A stretch of 64,000 nucleotides of DNA from Streptomyces smyrnaeus (GCF_017676345.1 NZ_JAFFZM010000025.1:30346-94345), one strand, 5' to 3'. Positions 55,584 to 64,000 are shown, numbered from the stretch's first letter. Notes: generated from the letters alone by a model not told the origin. Translations and numbers: made by a program.

Positions 55584-55724
55584 ACCAGGCGGTTTGAGCC
55601 TAGCGGCACAACGTGTGCTCCCACGGCGATGCGAGGGCGAGAGTCGCAGGGGCACCGAGGAAACACATCATCATCGGTGCCCCAGGACACCAGGAGATCC
55701 ATGACCATGAGGGGGCAGGGAGCC

Positions 55725-57118
55725 GTGACCGAACCAGCTTCCGCCATCGCGTTCGGCGGGACCGAATCGGCGCTGAGACCATATCGACGGCGAGCGTGGG
55801 GGTGGCTCGGGCTGGGAGCCTGTGTGGTGGGGCTGGCGGTCGGGCCGGTCGCTGATGCCGCCGAAGGTCGACTGGGCTTCCAAGGTGGCCATGTGGGCGC
55901 TCGGTGGCGGGTTCGTCCTCCTGGCGATCGGCGCGGGGAGTGTCTTCCTGGCCCGCCGGATGCGAGGAGCGCTGTCGGCCGGGCCGTGGGTTGCCTGCGC
56001 CACCATGGGCATACCTCCTGGTCTCTGGTCGCCATGTCTGGTGGTACGGGATCCGGTCTCCGGTGAACTGCCGGCGCTGACGGCGGTTGCCGTGCGGCAG
56101 CGCTACCAGCTGGCCGCCCCCGGGCCTGCCGGAGGCTGTGGTGGTGCGGTGACCCGGGTCGAGGCGGAGCGACCGCGCAGCCGGACGGCGAGACGCTGGT
56201 ATGGGTACAGCCGACCCGAACACGACGCAGACGGACGGGGGACACGCGGGTCGCGGAAGCCTCCGGTCTGCTGCGGCGGCCCGCCGACGCAGCCGCAGCC
56301 CTCGCGCATCGAGGTGTTGGATGCGCGCCCCCGTACCGAGCCGCCCCGCAGGCGACGGCCGGTCTTCCGATGGATCGCGCTGCTCGGTGCGGTGCTGGTA
56401 GGCCTCGGGATCGCCGGGTCCTTGCGGCGGACCGGGCCCCGAGATAGACCTGACCGTGCTCACCGAAGACCAGCAGGGGAACTGCACCGTAACCTGGAAA
56501 GACCCCGACAGCGGCAGAGTGCGCAAGGGCCCCTTCAAGTGCCGCCCGGACCGGGACCCGGATCTGAGCGACTGGGAGACCGGCTGGGTCGTGTCGTACG
56601 GACCGTGGAAGGGCGACCTCTACAACGCGGACTGGGAGGGGCACGCCCGCGAACACGGTCAACGATTACGTCCTGCTGGCAGGTTTGCTGGTCTTCGGCG
56701 GCTCGGCGCTCGGGGGAGGTGTCAAGACTGTCCGGCGCCTATTCGACCGGCGCGCCGCCCGGCGCCTGGCGGTGCAAGCCGCCACCGTTGCCGAGACGAC
56801 GACGGTGCGACAGCCCGGTGTCTCGCTGGTCAAAACGCCCGGCGAAGAGGCCCTTGCCGAGGCGGTCTGTCCTACGCCGCCGTGTGTGAGGCTGCGCAGC
56901 GCACGGCCATATCCGGGACGGAGACCAGTGGCCGCAGGCGCGAGGGCGATGTGCGCACCGCTGAGTGGTCGCGGGTGCGGACCCTCTGGCGCACGTCGCA
57001 GCTCACCGGTGTCTTTCTGGGAGCGGGCGGCGCCGTGGCGGCACTGCTGTGGTGGCGCTTGGACGGTGGCGACAACGCTGACCCTCACCGGGCGCAACGG
57101 TACTTCGGACTGAACTCC
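55725..57118 (+). pseudogene. multi-helix membrane protein broken by several frameshifts
   Basis: Good protein text moves between the three frames: SALRPYRRRAWGWLGLGACV (start, GTG 55725), VAMWALGGGFVLLAIGAGSV, WVACATMGIPPGLWSPCLVV, RWIALLGAVLVGLGIAGSL, GNCTVTWKDPDSGRVRKGPF, WETGWVVSYGPWKGDLYNAD, GRFAGL/LLVFGGSALGGGVKTV and LTGVFLGAGGAVAALLWWRL. Each piece is consistent with one membrane protein of about 450 residues with four or five helices and an outside domain. At least five frame changes are needed. Function unknown. The stretch 57,119-57,392 looks like further decayed sequence with no clear gene. Confidence 0.6.
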
Positions 57119-57392
57119 CTCGCCCGCCGCAGCCGTGACAGACACATTTCGCCGCCTCCACAAGGCATCTTCGCGCGAGCGGCGAGCCCAGCAGGTCCCG
57201 TACGCCGCAAACCGACTGGCCTCGCACTACCTGCGCTCGAGGAGAGACATCCCTCCAGGCAGTGCTTCTGCTGACGCTCACTCTTCCCCTGCAGACAGAG
57301 CGGTCCGTCGAGGTTCAAACGCCTTCCGTAGCCGCTGTACACGCCGATTCCGATGAACAGTACGGAGACCACCCCATGCGACGGGTAGCCTC

Positions 57393-57557
57393 GTGATCGG
57401 CTCTGCTCTTCCGGTTGCACCGAGCGCCGACGAGATCGCCCACCTGCTGAAGTCCGTGGACGAGAAGCCACTACTGCTCGCTGAGCGGGCCGAGGTGCCA
57501 GTGGACACGGCTCTCGCAGGTACGACGATGGTGGTGACCAGGCGCTACGACCCCTGA
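57393..57557 (+). CDS. short open frame, 54 aa, possibly a remnant
   Basis: GTG at 57393 opens a 54-residue frame (ADEIAHLLKSVDEKPLLLAE, then VPVDTALAGTTMVVTRRYDP). The composition looks protein-like, with an N-terminal helix, but there is no good ribosome site and no recognised family. It may be a gene fragment left inside the accessory region. Confidence 0.25.
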   Translation: MIGSALPVAPSADEIAHLLKSVDEKPLLLAERAEVPVDTALAGTTMVVTRRYDP

Positions 57558-57642
57558 TCGGGCGCCTGGCAGGACGCGCGGAGCCAGGGAGACGAACCGG
57601 CCATGACCGCTTGCTGAACACCCCGCTGGTGCTCCAGCCACC

Positions 57643-57668
57643 GTGGTCATCCCGGAGGGGATGACCAC
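57643..57668. repeat. perfect 11-bp-stem hairpin near the right direct repeat
   Basis: GTGGTCATCCC and GGGATGACCAC flank GGAG, 60 bases before the right copy of the yjbQ repeat. It could be a terminator for the element's last gene or part of its attachment region. Confidence 0.45.
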
Positions 57669-57727
57669 CGCATCAGGCTGGTGCCTGTAGCAGTCCGGAT
57701 AGGCTGGGGGTTGTCCTAACGGAGGTC

Positions 57728-57772
57728 GGTGGATACCAACGGGGACAATCCTAGCCGTCAGGTGCGGCTGAG
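57728..57772 (+). repeat. right copy of the 45-bp direct repeat, displaced yjbQ 3' end
   Basis: The copy keeps the yjbQ reading frame: DTNGDNPSRQVRLS, then PADG and a TGA stop at 57,787-57,789. So it reads as an alternative, complete C-terminus of YjbQ, not as random similarity. It matches the copy at 42,897 at 43 of 45 bases. The simplest explanation is that the original gene end was pushed here when an element of about 14.8 kb integrated. Confidence 0.75.
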
Positions 57773-57883
57773 CCCGGCTGACGGCTGACCAAGATCCTTC
57801 TGGGTGTGGCCGCCATATCTCCGTACTCTTCCTGGCCCGATACGAGAAGCAGTGCGCGGTATGGACATGGATGTGGTCGAACG

Positions 57884-58112
57884 GCCCTGGTACGGGTGTG
57901 GGAAGTGCCTGGTCGGGGTCGCGGCGGCTGTCCCGCATGAAGGCGGCCACAACCTCCCCGGAGCGGCAGCGGGCGGACGTGTTGTCAGCCGCTGCGGCGA
58001 CCGGCCGGGCCACATCATCGGCTGGGCCGACGACTGGGAGGTCTCCGGTGCCACCGATCCGGTGACCAGGCCGCAACTGGGACCCTGGCTACGGGGTGAG
58101 ATGGGTTCCTAC
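57884..58112 (+). pseudogene. serine recombinase N-terminal remnant
   Basis: ALVRVWEVPG, then RLSRMKAATTSPERQRADVL in one frame and GHIIGWADDWEVSGATDPVT followed by RPQLGPWL in the next, match the resolvase-like catalytic domain of actinobacterial serine integrases (typical text: VRLSRVTxxTTSPERQR ... IVGWAEDxDVSxxxDP...LGPWL). Two frame changes are needed and the large C-terminal DNA-binding part is missing. An IS481-type remnant on the other strand begins where it stops. It lies about 110 bases from the right direct repeat, the position expected of an integrase next to its attachment site. Confidence 0.62.
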
Positions 58113-58380
58113 GACTGCGCGGCCGGTGGTAGTTGGAGCGGCTGTCCAGACGTCGATCGCGGCCCGTGCGGTCGGCCTCGTTGCTGAACTCGCGGGTGTA
58201 CAGAAGCTTTTTGGTCAGGATCCGCTGGCACCGCTCTACTTTCCGTGGCCGGGGGGGGCTTCTGGTGCCGAGTTCGGCGTCAGATGGTGCGGGCGAAGTC
58301 GCCGGAGCGGTAGCAGGCGCCCTTGTCGGTGACGATGCGATGTAGCTGGATGATGCCGTGCCCGGTGAACCAGACCTTCG
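58080..58380 (-). mobile_element. IS481-family transposase remnant
   Basis: On the minus strand WFTGHGIIQLHRIVTDKGAC and YRSGDFARTI, then after a frame change KVERCQRILTKKLLYTREFS and NEADRTG, then SNYHRPRS, follow the IS481 integrase-core order (second catalytic Asp in IVTDxG, Glu in GKVERxxR, then NYHRPHS). Only the C-terminal half of the DDE domain remains, with at least two frameshifts and a stop. It seems to have interrupted the serine recombinase. Inverted ends were not found. Confidence 0.6.
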
Positions 58381-58699
58381 AGGGGGAGATCGAACTTCCG
58401 TCGGAGGACGAGGAGGAGCTGAACGATCTCGCCCAGGACTACGAGGAGAAGGCAAAGGCGGCGACGGAGGCGGAACACGCACTCCGCCTCAAGCTGCTGG
58501 AGATCGGATCGACCGTCAAAGGCGCCGAGCGGACAGCGGGCGCTCCCGCGCGAGCTGCGTCCGCGAGTGGGCCGAGCCCACCGGACGCGAAGTCGACAAG
58601 CGAGGCGCCTTCCCCGGGCACATCGAAGAGGTGTACGCCAAGGCCGAGCAGGCCGGCGAACTCCAGGAGGACGAGAAGGTCCCCACAGATCTGCGTTGA
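58370..58699 (+). pseudogene. Lsr2-like nucleoid protein remnant
   Basis: FEGEIELPSEDEEELNDLAQ and DYEEKAK resemble the N-terminal oligomerising domain of Lsr2 (EIDL...LRDALAPYVEKAR). In another frame VREWAEPTGREVDKRG and GHIEEVYAKAEQAGEL resemble its C-terminal DNA-binding domain (IREWAxxxGxxVxxRGRxP). A frame change near 58,540 separates them. Lsr2 silences foreign DNA, and extra copies occur on phages and plasmids. The similarity is from memory and moderate. Confidence 0.42.
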
Positions 58700-58817
58700 C
58701 CGGCGTCCGCCGTACTGCTGACGGGCTGCCTCAGAAGATCACAGTTCGGTCACGGGTGCGACGGCCCGTGAACTCGCTGGGCAGTACCGGCATCTCACTC
58801 CGGCGTAACGGAGAGAA

Positions 58818-58836
58818 GGGGGCCTCCTCGGCCCCC
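58818..58836. terminator. short hairpin before the small secreted protein gene
   Basis: GGGGGCC and GGCCCCC form a 7-bp stem around TCCTC, 44 bases before the GTG of the next gene. It may terminate transcription from the left or sit in that gene's leader. Confidence 0.4.
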
Positions 58837-58879
58837 GTTCAGTAACAGGTGCGTGTTCCGCGCCATTGAGGAGACTTGC

Positions 58880-59161
58880 GTGCGCAGAAAGTTCACGAAG
58901 GCGGCAGTTGTTCTGGCCGGAGTTGCGGCCTTCGCCGGTCTCGGCACCACCGCGGCCACGGCCGCGACGGCGGTGTCGCAGGTGACCGCCTCGTCCGTGA
59001 CGACGCAGGCGGCCAACGACAACTACGACACCTACAAGGTCGGCACCCTTGAGATGTGCAAGAAGATCGGTGCGGCCATCTCCGGACCGGGCAAGGAGTA
59101 CGCCGGCTACTCCTGCTGGCTGGACGAGAACGACGAGTGGTGGATCGACCTGAAGAGGTGA
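58880..59161 (+). CDS. small secreted protein with two cysteines, 93 aa
   Basis: GTG at 58880 follows GAGGAG with 6 bases between; this start gives a clean signal peptide (VRRKFTKAAVVLAGVAAFAG, then AATAATA as the cleavage region near residue 32). The mature part is about 60 residues, Thr/Ser-rich at first, then TLEMCKKIGAAISGPGKEYA and GYSCWLDENDEWWIDLKR. Two cysteines could form one disulphide. No family is recognised. It is intact although the neighbours on both sides are broken. The 121 bases after it (to 59,282) hold nothing clear. Confidence 0.65.
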   Translation: MRRKFTKAAVVLAGVAAFAGLGTTAATAATAVSQVTASSVTTQAANDNYDTYKVGTLEMCKKIGAAISGPGKEYAGYSCWLDENDEWWIDLKR

Positions 59162-59309
59162 CCGGCGCAGCGGCCGGGCAGCCACGTCGTCACGTAGCTA
59201 GGCGGCCGTGCGAGAGAGGAAGGGGCCTGTCCGACGTCCTTCGTCGGTAGGCCATGACTGAGCGCCACTGAATGACCGAACGATGCGCCCCGCCCTGACC
59301 TTGGTTTCT

Positions 59310-60538
59310 AGTGGTCGTCGCAACGCCCCAGTTCAAGGGTGCGATGGACGTTCGAAGCGGAAGGGAACGGAAGCGTCGAGGGCAGGCTCCTTGATCCACG
59401 AGCGGGAGGAATGCTTTCGGCTTGTGGATCAAGGAACCAGCTTTGCGGGGGCCGGCCGGACCGTCGGCATCAACCTCCGCACGGGCAAGCGCTGGCGAAA
59501 CAGCCGTCATTCCTCCGGGGGGCGGAAGGCGGTACCACCGGGTCAATACGGTGGTACCGCCTTCCGGCCCGTCCCGGTACCGGTGCGAGGCCGACCGCAT
59601 GCACATGGCCGACCGGCGGCGGGACAAGGCCACGATCCGCGCCATCGCGGCAGAACTGGACCGCAGTCCGTCCACGGTCAGCCGCGAGATCCGCCGCAAC
59701 CGGCACCCGGACAACGGCCAGTACCGTCCCTATGCCGCCCAGGCTCGGGCGGATACCCGCCAGCCCCGGCCCAGGCCCGAGCAGAGCGGACGCACCCCTG
59801 TCCTGCGGGACTTCATCCAGCACCGCGTGGACCTACGGTGGAGCCCCGAGCAGATCTGTCAGGCTCTGCGGGCGGACTTCCGTGAGCGGCCGGAGATGCA
59901 CGTGGTCCACGAGGCGGCCTACCAGGCCCGCTATGTCCAGGCCCGCTATGTCCAGGGGCGCGGCGAACTCCGCCGCGAACTGGCCCGCGCCCTGCGCACC
60001 GGACGCACCCGTCGCAAACCACACCGTCAGGCCCAGCAGCGCCAAACCCGTTTGTCCACCCGATGGTCGTGATCAGCGAGCGCCCCGCCGAGGCTGAGAC
60101 CGGGCGGTCGCCGGCCACGAAGAAGGCGATCTGATCATCGGCCAGGACGGCGGCTCAATGATAGGCACGCTGGCCGAGCGCGCCACCCGCTACGTGATGC
60201 TGGTCCACCTCCCGAACGGCCGCGCCGCGGAACACATGCGCGACGCCCTGACGGAAACCGTCCAGGGCCTGCCTGCCCACCTGACCCGCTCACTCACCTG
60301 GGATCAGGACATCGAGAGGGCCGCCCACGGCTCCTTCACCGTCGCCACCCACATCCCGGTCTACTTCTGCGACCCCATCGGCCCCTGGCAGCGCGGCTCG
60401 AACGAGGACACCAATGGCCTGCTGCGCCAGTACTTCCCCAAGGGCACACCTCTCGGCCCATACCCGCGAGCACCTGGACGCCGTCGCCGCCGAACTCAAC
60501 GGCCGACCACGCAAGACGCTCCGATGATGCACCCGTGA
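59310..60538 (+). pseudogene. IS30-family transposase, frameshifted
   Basis: Three frames together give a full IS30 transposase: LIHEREECFRLVDQGTSFAG and VGINLRTGKRWRN (first helix-turn-helix), RAIAAELDRSPSTVSREIRR (second), RWSPEQICQALRADF, then IGTLAERATRYVMLVHLPNG, LTWDQDIERAAHG and RGSNEDTNGLLRQYFPKGT (catalytic Asp and Glu). Frame changes are near 59,520, 60,070 and 60,465, and the end stops early after NGRPRKTLR. AGTGGTCGTCGCAACGCC at 59,310 may be the left inverted repeat; no matching right end was seen. Confidence 0.78.
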
Positions 60539-61055
60539 AGTGTCGTGGAGGAGGGGCTCCAGACGGTGGCCCGGGGGCGCGGGGGCTGATGCTGCGCGGC
60601 GCGTGGTGAGGCAGGACGAGGTGGCGCGGATGCGTTCCTTGGTTGAGGCAAGGGACTACGACGGTGTCGCCCGGCTGGTGCGGGCGAGGTGCTGCCCATC
60701 ACGCACGATCCGGGGTATATGTCGTTGAGATCATGCGCCGTGCCACGGAGGGCGATGGATGGCCGCCTGTCGCCTGAACAGACGTATCGCAGGACCAGGC
60801 AGTTTGGCCGGCCCTTGGTTTGTGCGGAGGCGGCTGTGGTCAAGCGTGACGGCTGTCCGGGTGATCAGGGTTGTGCGATGACTGAACTGCGTCGTCTTCC
60901 TCCTCCGGGGGGCCTTTTTGAGACTCGGGCCATTGAGCGGCTGATGCGCGGGGATCCGGTGCTCATCGGTCGGTTGGTTGCCGGGCTGGGGGCAGGTAGC
61001 CCTGCGCCCTTTGGCTCGGTCATTGCTCCGTCTCGCACAGGTGTGTCTTGCATGC
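60539..61055. other. 517-base gap with no convincing gene
   Basis: One short frame contains RQDEVARMRSLVEARDYDGV and, in another frame, VLPITHDPGYMSL, which look like pieces of one small protein. The rest has only weak, Gly/Leu-rich coding text and a run TTCCTCCTCCGGGGGGCC at 60,897. It may be decayed element sequence. No promoter for the phosphatase gene could be picked with confidence. Confidence 0.3.
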
Positions 61056-62279
61056 ATGGACCGGAAGACGCCATCTGACTCGCCCGCCCCAGCGCCTGCT
61101 GCACCGTCGGTGTGGGGGCAGGGAGCTGGAGTGGCTGCGGGTTATACAGGGACGGTGCTTTCTGGAGAGCGTGTTCGGGTTGCGGGGCGGCCGTGGCAGC
61201 CGCGCCGTGTGTTGCTGGCGCTTCCGCTCGGGCTGATCGCCGTTGTCACGGTGGTGGACATCCTGGCCCCGCCTGACGTGCACCTCGGGCCTTTGCTGGT
61301 GGCGGCGCCGGCTGTCACGGCCGCCATCGGCGGGCCCTGGCTCGTGGCATCGGTGGGAGCCGTCGCCTCGGCAGCGCAGCTCACGATCGGAGTAACCCGG
61401 CGCGGATGGCTGACCCTCAACCATCAGATGCAGATTCTCGCGCTGCTGGTTGTCACTGCGGTGATCGCTGTGTTTGTCGCCTTGCGTGAGCGGCAGCAGC
61501 GGGAGATGACCCAGGTGCGTTCGGTCTCCGAGGCCGTGCAGCGGGTGTTGCTGCGTCCGCTGCCTCCGCGTCTGGGGCCGCTGCGTGTAGCTTCGGTCTA
61601 TCTGGCGGCCGAAGCCGAAGCGCAGGTCGGCGGTGACCTGTTTGCCGCTGCCCGCACGGAAGGGCGGACCCGGGTGATCATCGGTGATGTGCGGGGGAAG
61701 GGGCTCAGCTCGGTCAGTGACGCGGCTCTGCTGCTGGGCGCCTTCCGGGAAGCGGCACACCAGCACGCCGACCTGTCCGCGCTCACCCGGTATCTGGAGC
61801 AGAGCGTCAGCCGGGACCTGGTCGAGCTCACCGAGACCGACCGGGGCAGCGAGGAGGACTTCATCACCGCCGCCGTTGTGGAGATCCCCGACGACCAGGC
61901 CGTGGTCCGCCTCGTCAACTGCGGTCACCCACCACCCCTGCTGGTGCACGGCCGACAGGTCACGCCACTGATGACCGATCACCCGGAGACCCCACTGGGG
62001 CTGGGCGCGTTCGCCGCCTCGGACTACCGGGCCGACACCTTTCCCTTGGAGGGCGACGACGTGCTCCTCCTGTACACGGACGGTGTCATCGAGGCGCGGA
62101 ACGCGGCGGGAGTCTTCTATCCGCTGGCCGAGCGGCTCACCACCTTGGCCGGTGGCGACGCCGAGACTTTGGTACGGCGGTTGAAGGACGACCTGCTCGC
62201 CCACAGCGGTGGCAGCCTGGGCGACGACGCCGCCGTCGTCGCCCTCCAGCGCACCTCAACGGCATCGGACACCCCGTAA
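61056..62279 (+). CDS. membrane-anchored SpoIIE/PP2C-type serine phosphatase
   Basis: The 407-residue protein has an N-terminal Pro/Ala-rich segment, four hydrophobic segments (about residues 55-155) and a short coiled stretch (LRERQQREMTQVRSVSEAVQ). The C-terminal PP2C-like domain has VGGDLFAA, VIIGDVRGKGLSSVSDAA, VNCGHPPPLLV, LLLYTDGVIEARN and LGDDAAVVAL; the Asp residues of these motifs bind two metal ions. Relatives dephosphorylate anti-anti-sigma factors. No partner switch genes are adjacent. The ATG is preferred though its ribosome site is weak; GTG at 61,111 is possible. Confidence 0.88.
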   Translation: MDRKTPSDSPAPAPAAPSVWGQGAGVAAGYTGTVLSGERVRVAGRPWQPRRVLLALPLGLIAVVTVVDILAPPDVHLGPLLVAAPAVTAAIGGPWLVASVGAVASAAQLTIGVTRRGWLTLNHQMQILALLVVTAVIAVFVALRERQQREMTQVRSVSEAVQRVLLRPLPPRLGPLRVASVYLAAEAEAQVGGDLFAAARTEGRTRVIIGDVRGKGLSSVSDAALLLGAFREAAHQHADLSALTRYLEQSVSRDLVELTETDRGSEEDFITAAVVEIPDDQAVVRLVNCGHPPPLLVHGRQVTPLMTDHPETPLGLGAFAASDYRADTFPLEGDDVLLLYTDGVIEARNAAGVFYPLAERLTTLAGGDAETLVRRLKDDLLAHSGGSLGDDAAVVALQRTSTASDTP

Positions 62280-62504
62280 CACGACGCCGACCAAGGTCCT
62301 GCCCGTCGTGGAGGCCGCCACCGCCGCCGACGTCTGCCGTGTCCCGGCATCCTGCCCAGCCTCGGCCTCTGCTCGTACAAGCGTCGCAGCCCCCGCTCCG
62401 CGACCGCGAGTTGTTCACGCTCGGGCGTCGACCTCGGCGCGCTCGAAGCGGGAATCCCAACCGTGACACGTCAGCCACCAGCAGTGACCTTTTGCAGACA
62501 CTGC

Positions 62505-63674
62505 CTAGGAGAGTGCTGTTTCGATGGCGGCCTGGATGTCGTTGCTCTGGGCGTTCGAGCTGCCCGGACCGAGGTTCACCATGACCGTGGCCTGCCTGCC
62601 GTCGACGGTGGCGCCGGCGGCCGTCTCGTAGCCGAGGAAGTCGCCGGTGTGTCCCCAGTAGAGGCCGCCGCCGGGCAGCGGCATGCTCTCCAGGCCGAGG
62701 CCGTACGCGCGGCCGTCGGAGCTGCCGGTCGGGCGGGTCGTCATCATCTCCTTGAGCTGGGCCGGGGGCAGCAGCTTGCCGCCCAGCAGCGCGCCCAGGA
62801 ACCGGTTGACGTCGGCGCCGCTGGAAATGATCCCGCCAGCCGTGCCGCCGACCGTGGGGTTGATCGCGGTGATGTCCAGGAGCGGTGCGTTTGGGCCCGG
62901 CCGCACGTAGCCGCGCGCGTGCGGGCCAGGGATCGCCGGGCCGTCACCCGGGAAGGACGTCCCTCGAAGATGCAACGGCTTCACGATGCGCCGCTGCAGC
63001 TCCTGGCCGTACGAGCGGCCGGTCACCTTCTCGATGATCATCCCAGCCAGTATGTAACCGGTGTTGGAGTACTTCCAGTCGGTGCCCGGCTTGAACGTCG
63101 GCGGGTGGGCGAGCGCCAGCTCAACCAGATCACGGGGGTCGTGGTGGGCCATCGGGTCCTGGACGACATCCTGCGGCTTGAGGTAGGAGAGGAAGTCGGG
63201 CAGCCCGCTGGTGTGCTGGAGCATCTGCCGGACAGTGATCTTCCGCCCGTCGTTGCCATGGCCGTGCACGACGCCGGGCAGGTAGCGCTCCACCGGCGCG
63301 TCCAGATCAACGTGCCGCTCTCCCACCAGCTGCAGCATCATCGTCGCGGTGAACATCTTGGTCATGCTGCCGATCCGGAACCTGCTGTCGCAGGGCACCG
63401 GCGCGCGGCTCTCGATGTCCGCGACCCCACTGGTCAGCACCGTGCTGCGGTGCCGGTCCCGCACCTCGGCCAGCGCTCCGGGCGCGCCGTCGACCGTGGT
63501 CAGGCGGTGCAGCAGGGCGCGCAGCCGCGCGTCGTCGGCATGATGCGCGGACTTCCCCACGGCGGATTCCGCGGCGGTTGCCGCGGTGGCAGTGGCCGGT
63601 AGCACGCCCCCCACGACACCTATCGCCACGGCCAGTGTGAGAGCGCCGCTCAGCGCGCGCTTGTGCTTGAGCAT
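62505..63674 (-). CDS. secreted serine hydrolase, beta-lactamase/DD-peptidase family
   Basis: A 389-residue protein: signal peptide (KRALSGALTLAVAIGVVGG, cleavage near ATAATA), then a class C-like fold with catalytic SMTK (in RIGSMTKMFTATMML), YSNTGYILAGMIIEKVTG with the YxN motif, and GHTGDFLGYETA for the HTG triad box. LQHTSGLPDF is also typical. The family includes D-Ala-D-Ala carboxypeptidases and esterases; the true substrate cannot be read off. ATG at 63674 follows AAGGAAAACC. The 225-base gap to the phosphatase gene shows no clear feature. Confidence 0.9.
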   Translation of the reverse strand: MLKHKRALSGALTLAVAIGVVGGVLPATATAATAAESAVGKSAHHADDARLRALLHRLTTVDGAPGALAEVRDRHRSTVLTSGVADIESRAPVPCDSRFRIGSMTKMFTATMMLQLVGERHVDLDAPVERYLPGVVHGHGNDGRKITVRQMLQHTSGLPDFLSYLKPQDVVQDPMAHHDPRDLVELALAHPPTFKPGTDWKYSNTGYILAGMIIEKVTGRSYGQELQRRIVKPLHLRGTSFPGDGPAIPGPHARGYVRPGPNAPLLDITAINPTVGGTAGGIISSGADVNRFLGALLGGKLLPPAQLKEMMTTRPTGSSDGRAYGLGLESMPLPGGGLYWGHTGDFLGYETAAGATVDGRQATVMVNLGPGSSNAQSNDIQAAIETALS

Positions 63675-64000
63675 GTGGTTTTCCTTGATCGTCCAGGCTT
63701 GTGGTGTCATTCCACGATGCCCGCACCGGGTGCACCGGAGCGATGGGGCGATCAACCGGATCGGTGGTGGGGCTATCCCCTCCCGCGTGGTGTAGTCAGC
63801 CCCCCCCCGTCGCGAGGAAGTGGGCCACCCGCGTCATCCGGGCGTTGATGGCCCTCAACCAGCCCGAGACCGCGCGCCAACCGACGATCTTCACACCAAA
63901 CATGTCCCCACCAGCAGCACGAGCACGGTCTCACCCACCCACGCCAGACGCGTGACCCTGCCCTTTCAGGATGAACACTGCCCAAGGGTCAGATGCCCTC
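63675..64000. other. 326-base end of window, no gene recognised
   Basis: Upstream region of the serine hydrolase. Open frames here are short and without ribosome sites or recognisable motifs. A run of nine C residues lies near 63,800. Any gene starting here would continue beyond the window. Confidence 0.4.

Noticed and set aside
57643..57668. 11-bp inverted repeat considered as a transposon end
   Set aside because: It has a 4-base loop, so it is a hairpin; no second copy flanks any transposase here.

Overview
The window is a stretch of high-GC actinobacterial chromosome, almost certainly from Streptomyces or a close relative. The support is the very high third-position GC, GTG/TTG starts with purine-rich ribosome binding sites, long open antisense frames, Tat-type and lipoprotein signals, and typical streptomycete families (TesB, DUF3516 helicase, MarR-linked ABC exporter, SpoIIE-type phosphatase).

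Layout. Positions 1-28,700 are conserved backbone: small hypothetical proteins, an MpaB-type oxygenase, a methyltransferase, a lone roadblock protein, acyl-CoA thioesterase II, a Ski2-like helicase, a heterodimeric ABC exporter whose two halves carry complementary ATP-site defects, an L,D-transpeptidase lipoprotein, a GH109-type Gfo/Idh/MocA enzyme, a secreted alpha-amylase with direct repeats in its promoter, a fused FAD/Fe-S D-lactate-type dehydrogenase, a MarR/ABC exporter pair around an inverted repeat, a NamZ-like exo-muramidase, a macrodomain protein, a stand-alone ABC ATPase, an MBL-fold gene that has lost its middle, and a LysR regulator.

Positions 28,718-41,193 form a divergent L-rhamnose locus. 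Leftward are rhaI, rhaB and lutABC (L-lactate to pyruvate); rightward are an RbsABC-type sugar importer (ATPase, two permeases, lipoprotein binding protein) and a LacI-family regulator. The 293-bp gap between them holds two promoter-like sequences, each followed by a LacI-like half-palindrome sharing TGAATC(G/A)TTT. The aldolase and lactaldehyde dehydrogenase that should link rhamnulose-1-phosphate to lactate are missing from the locus. An FAD oxidoreductase and yjbQ follow.

Positions 42,942-62,279 are accessory DNA. The last 45 bases of the conserved part of yjbQ recur as a direct repeat at 57,728, with two synonymous changes, as expected if an element entered the 3' end of yjbQ and displaced the original end. 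Between the repeats lie a broken caspase-like protease, a broken GAF-PAS-GGDEF protein, and one intact module: a 2,137-residue secreted RHS/YD-repeat protein with a glycine/serine-rich C-terminal domain, a two-helix membrane protein 2 bases downstream (candidate immunity protein), and a divergent 1,046-residue secreted FG-GAP protein ending in a 16-bp-stem terminator. A frameshifted membrane protein follows. Beyond the right repeat are remnants of a serine recombinase, an IS481-type transposase, an Lsr2-like protein and an IS30-type transposase, plus a small two-cysteine secreted protein.

The right end (61,056-63,674) returns to intact genes: a membrane SpoIIE-type phosphatase and a secreted serine hydrolase of the beta-lactamase/DD-peptidase fold. 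No tRNA, rRNA or CRISPR array was recognised. All family calls are by reading motifs; no database search was run.
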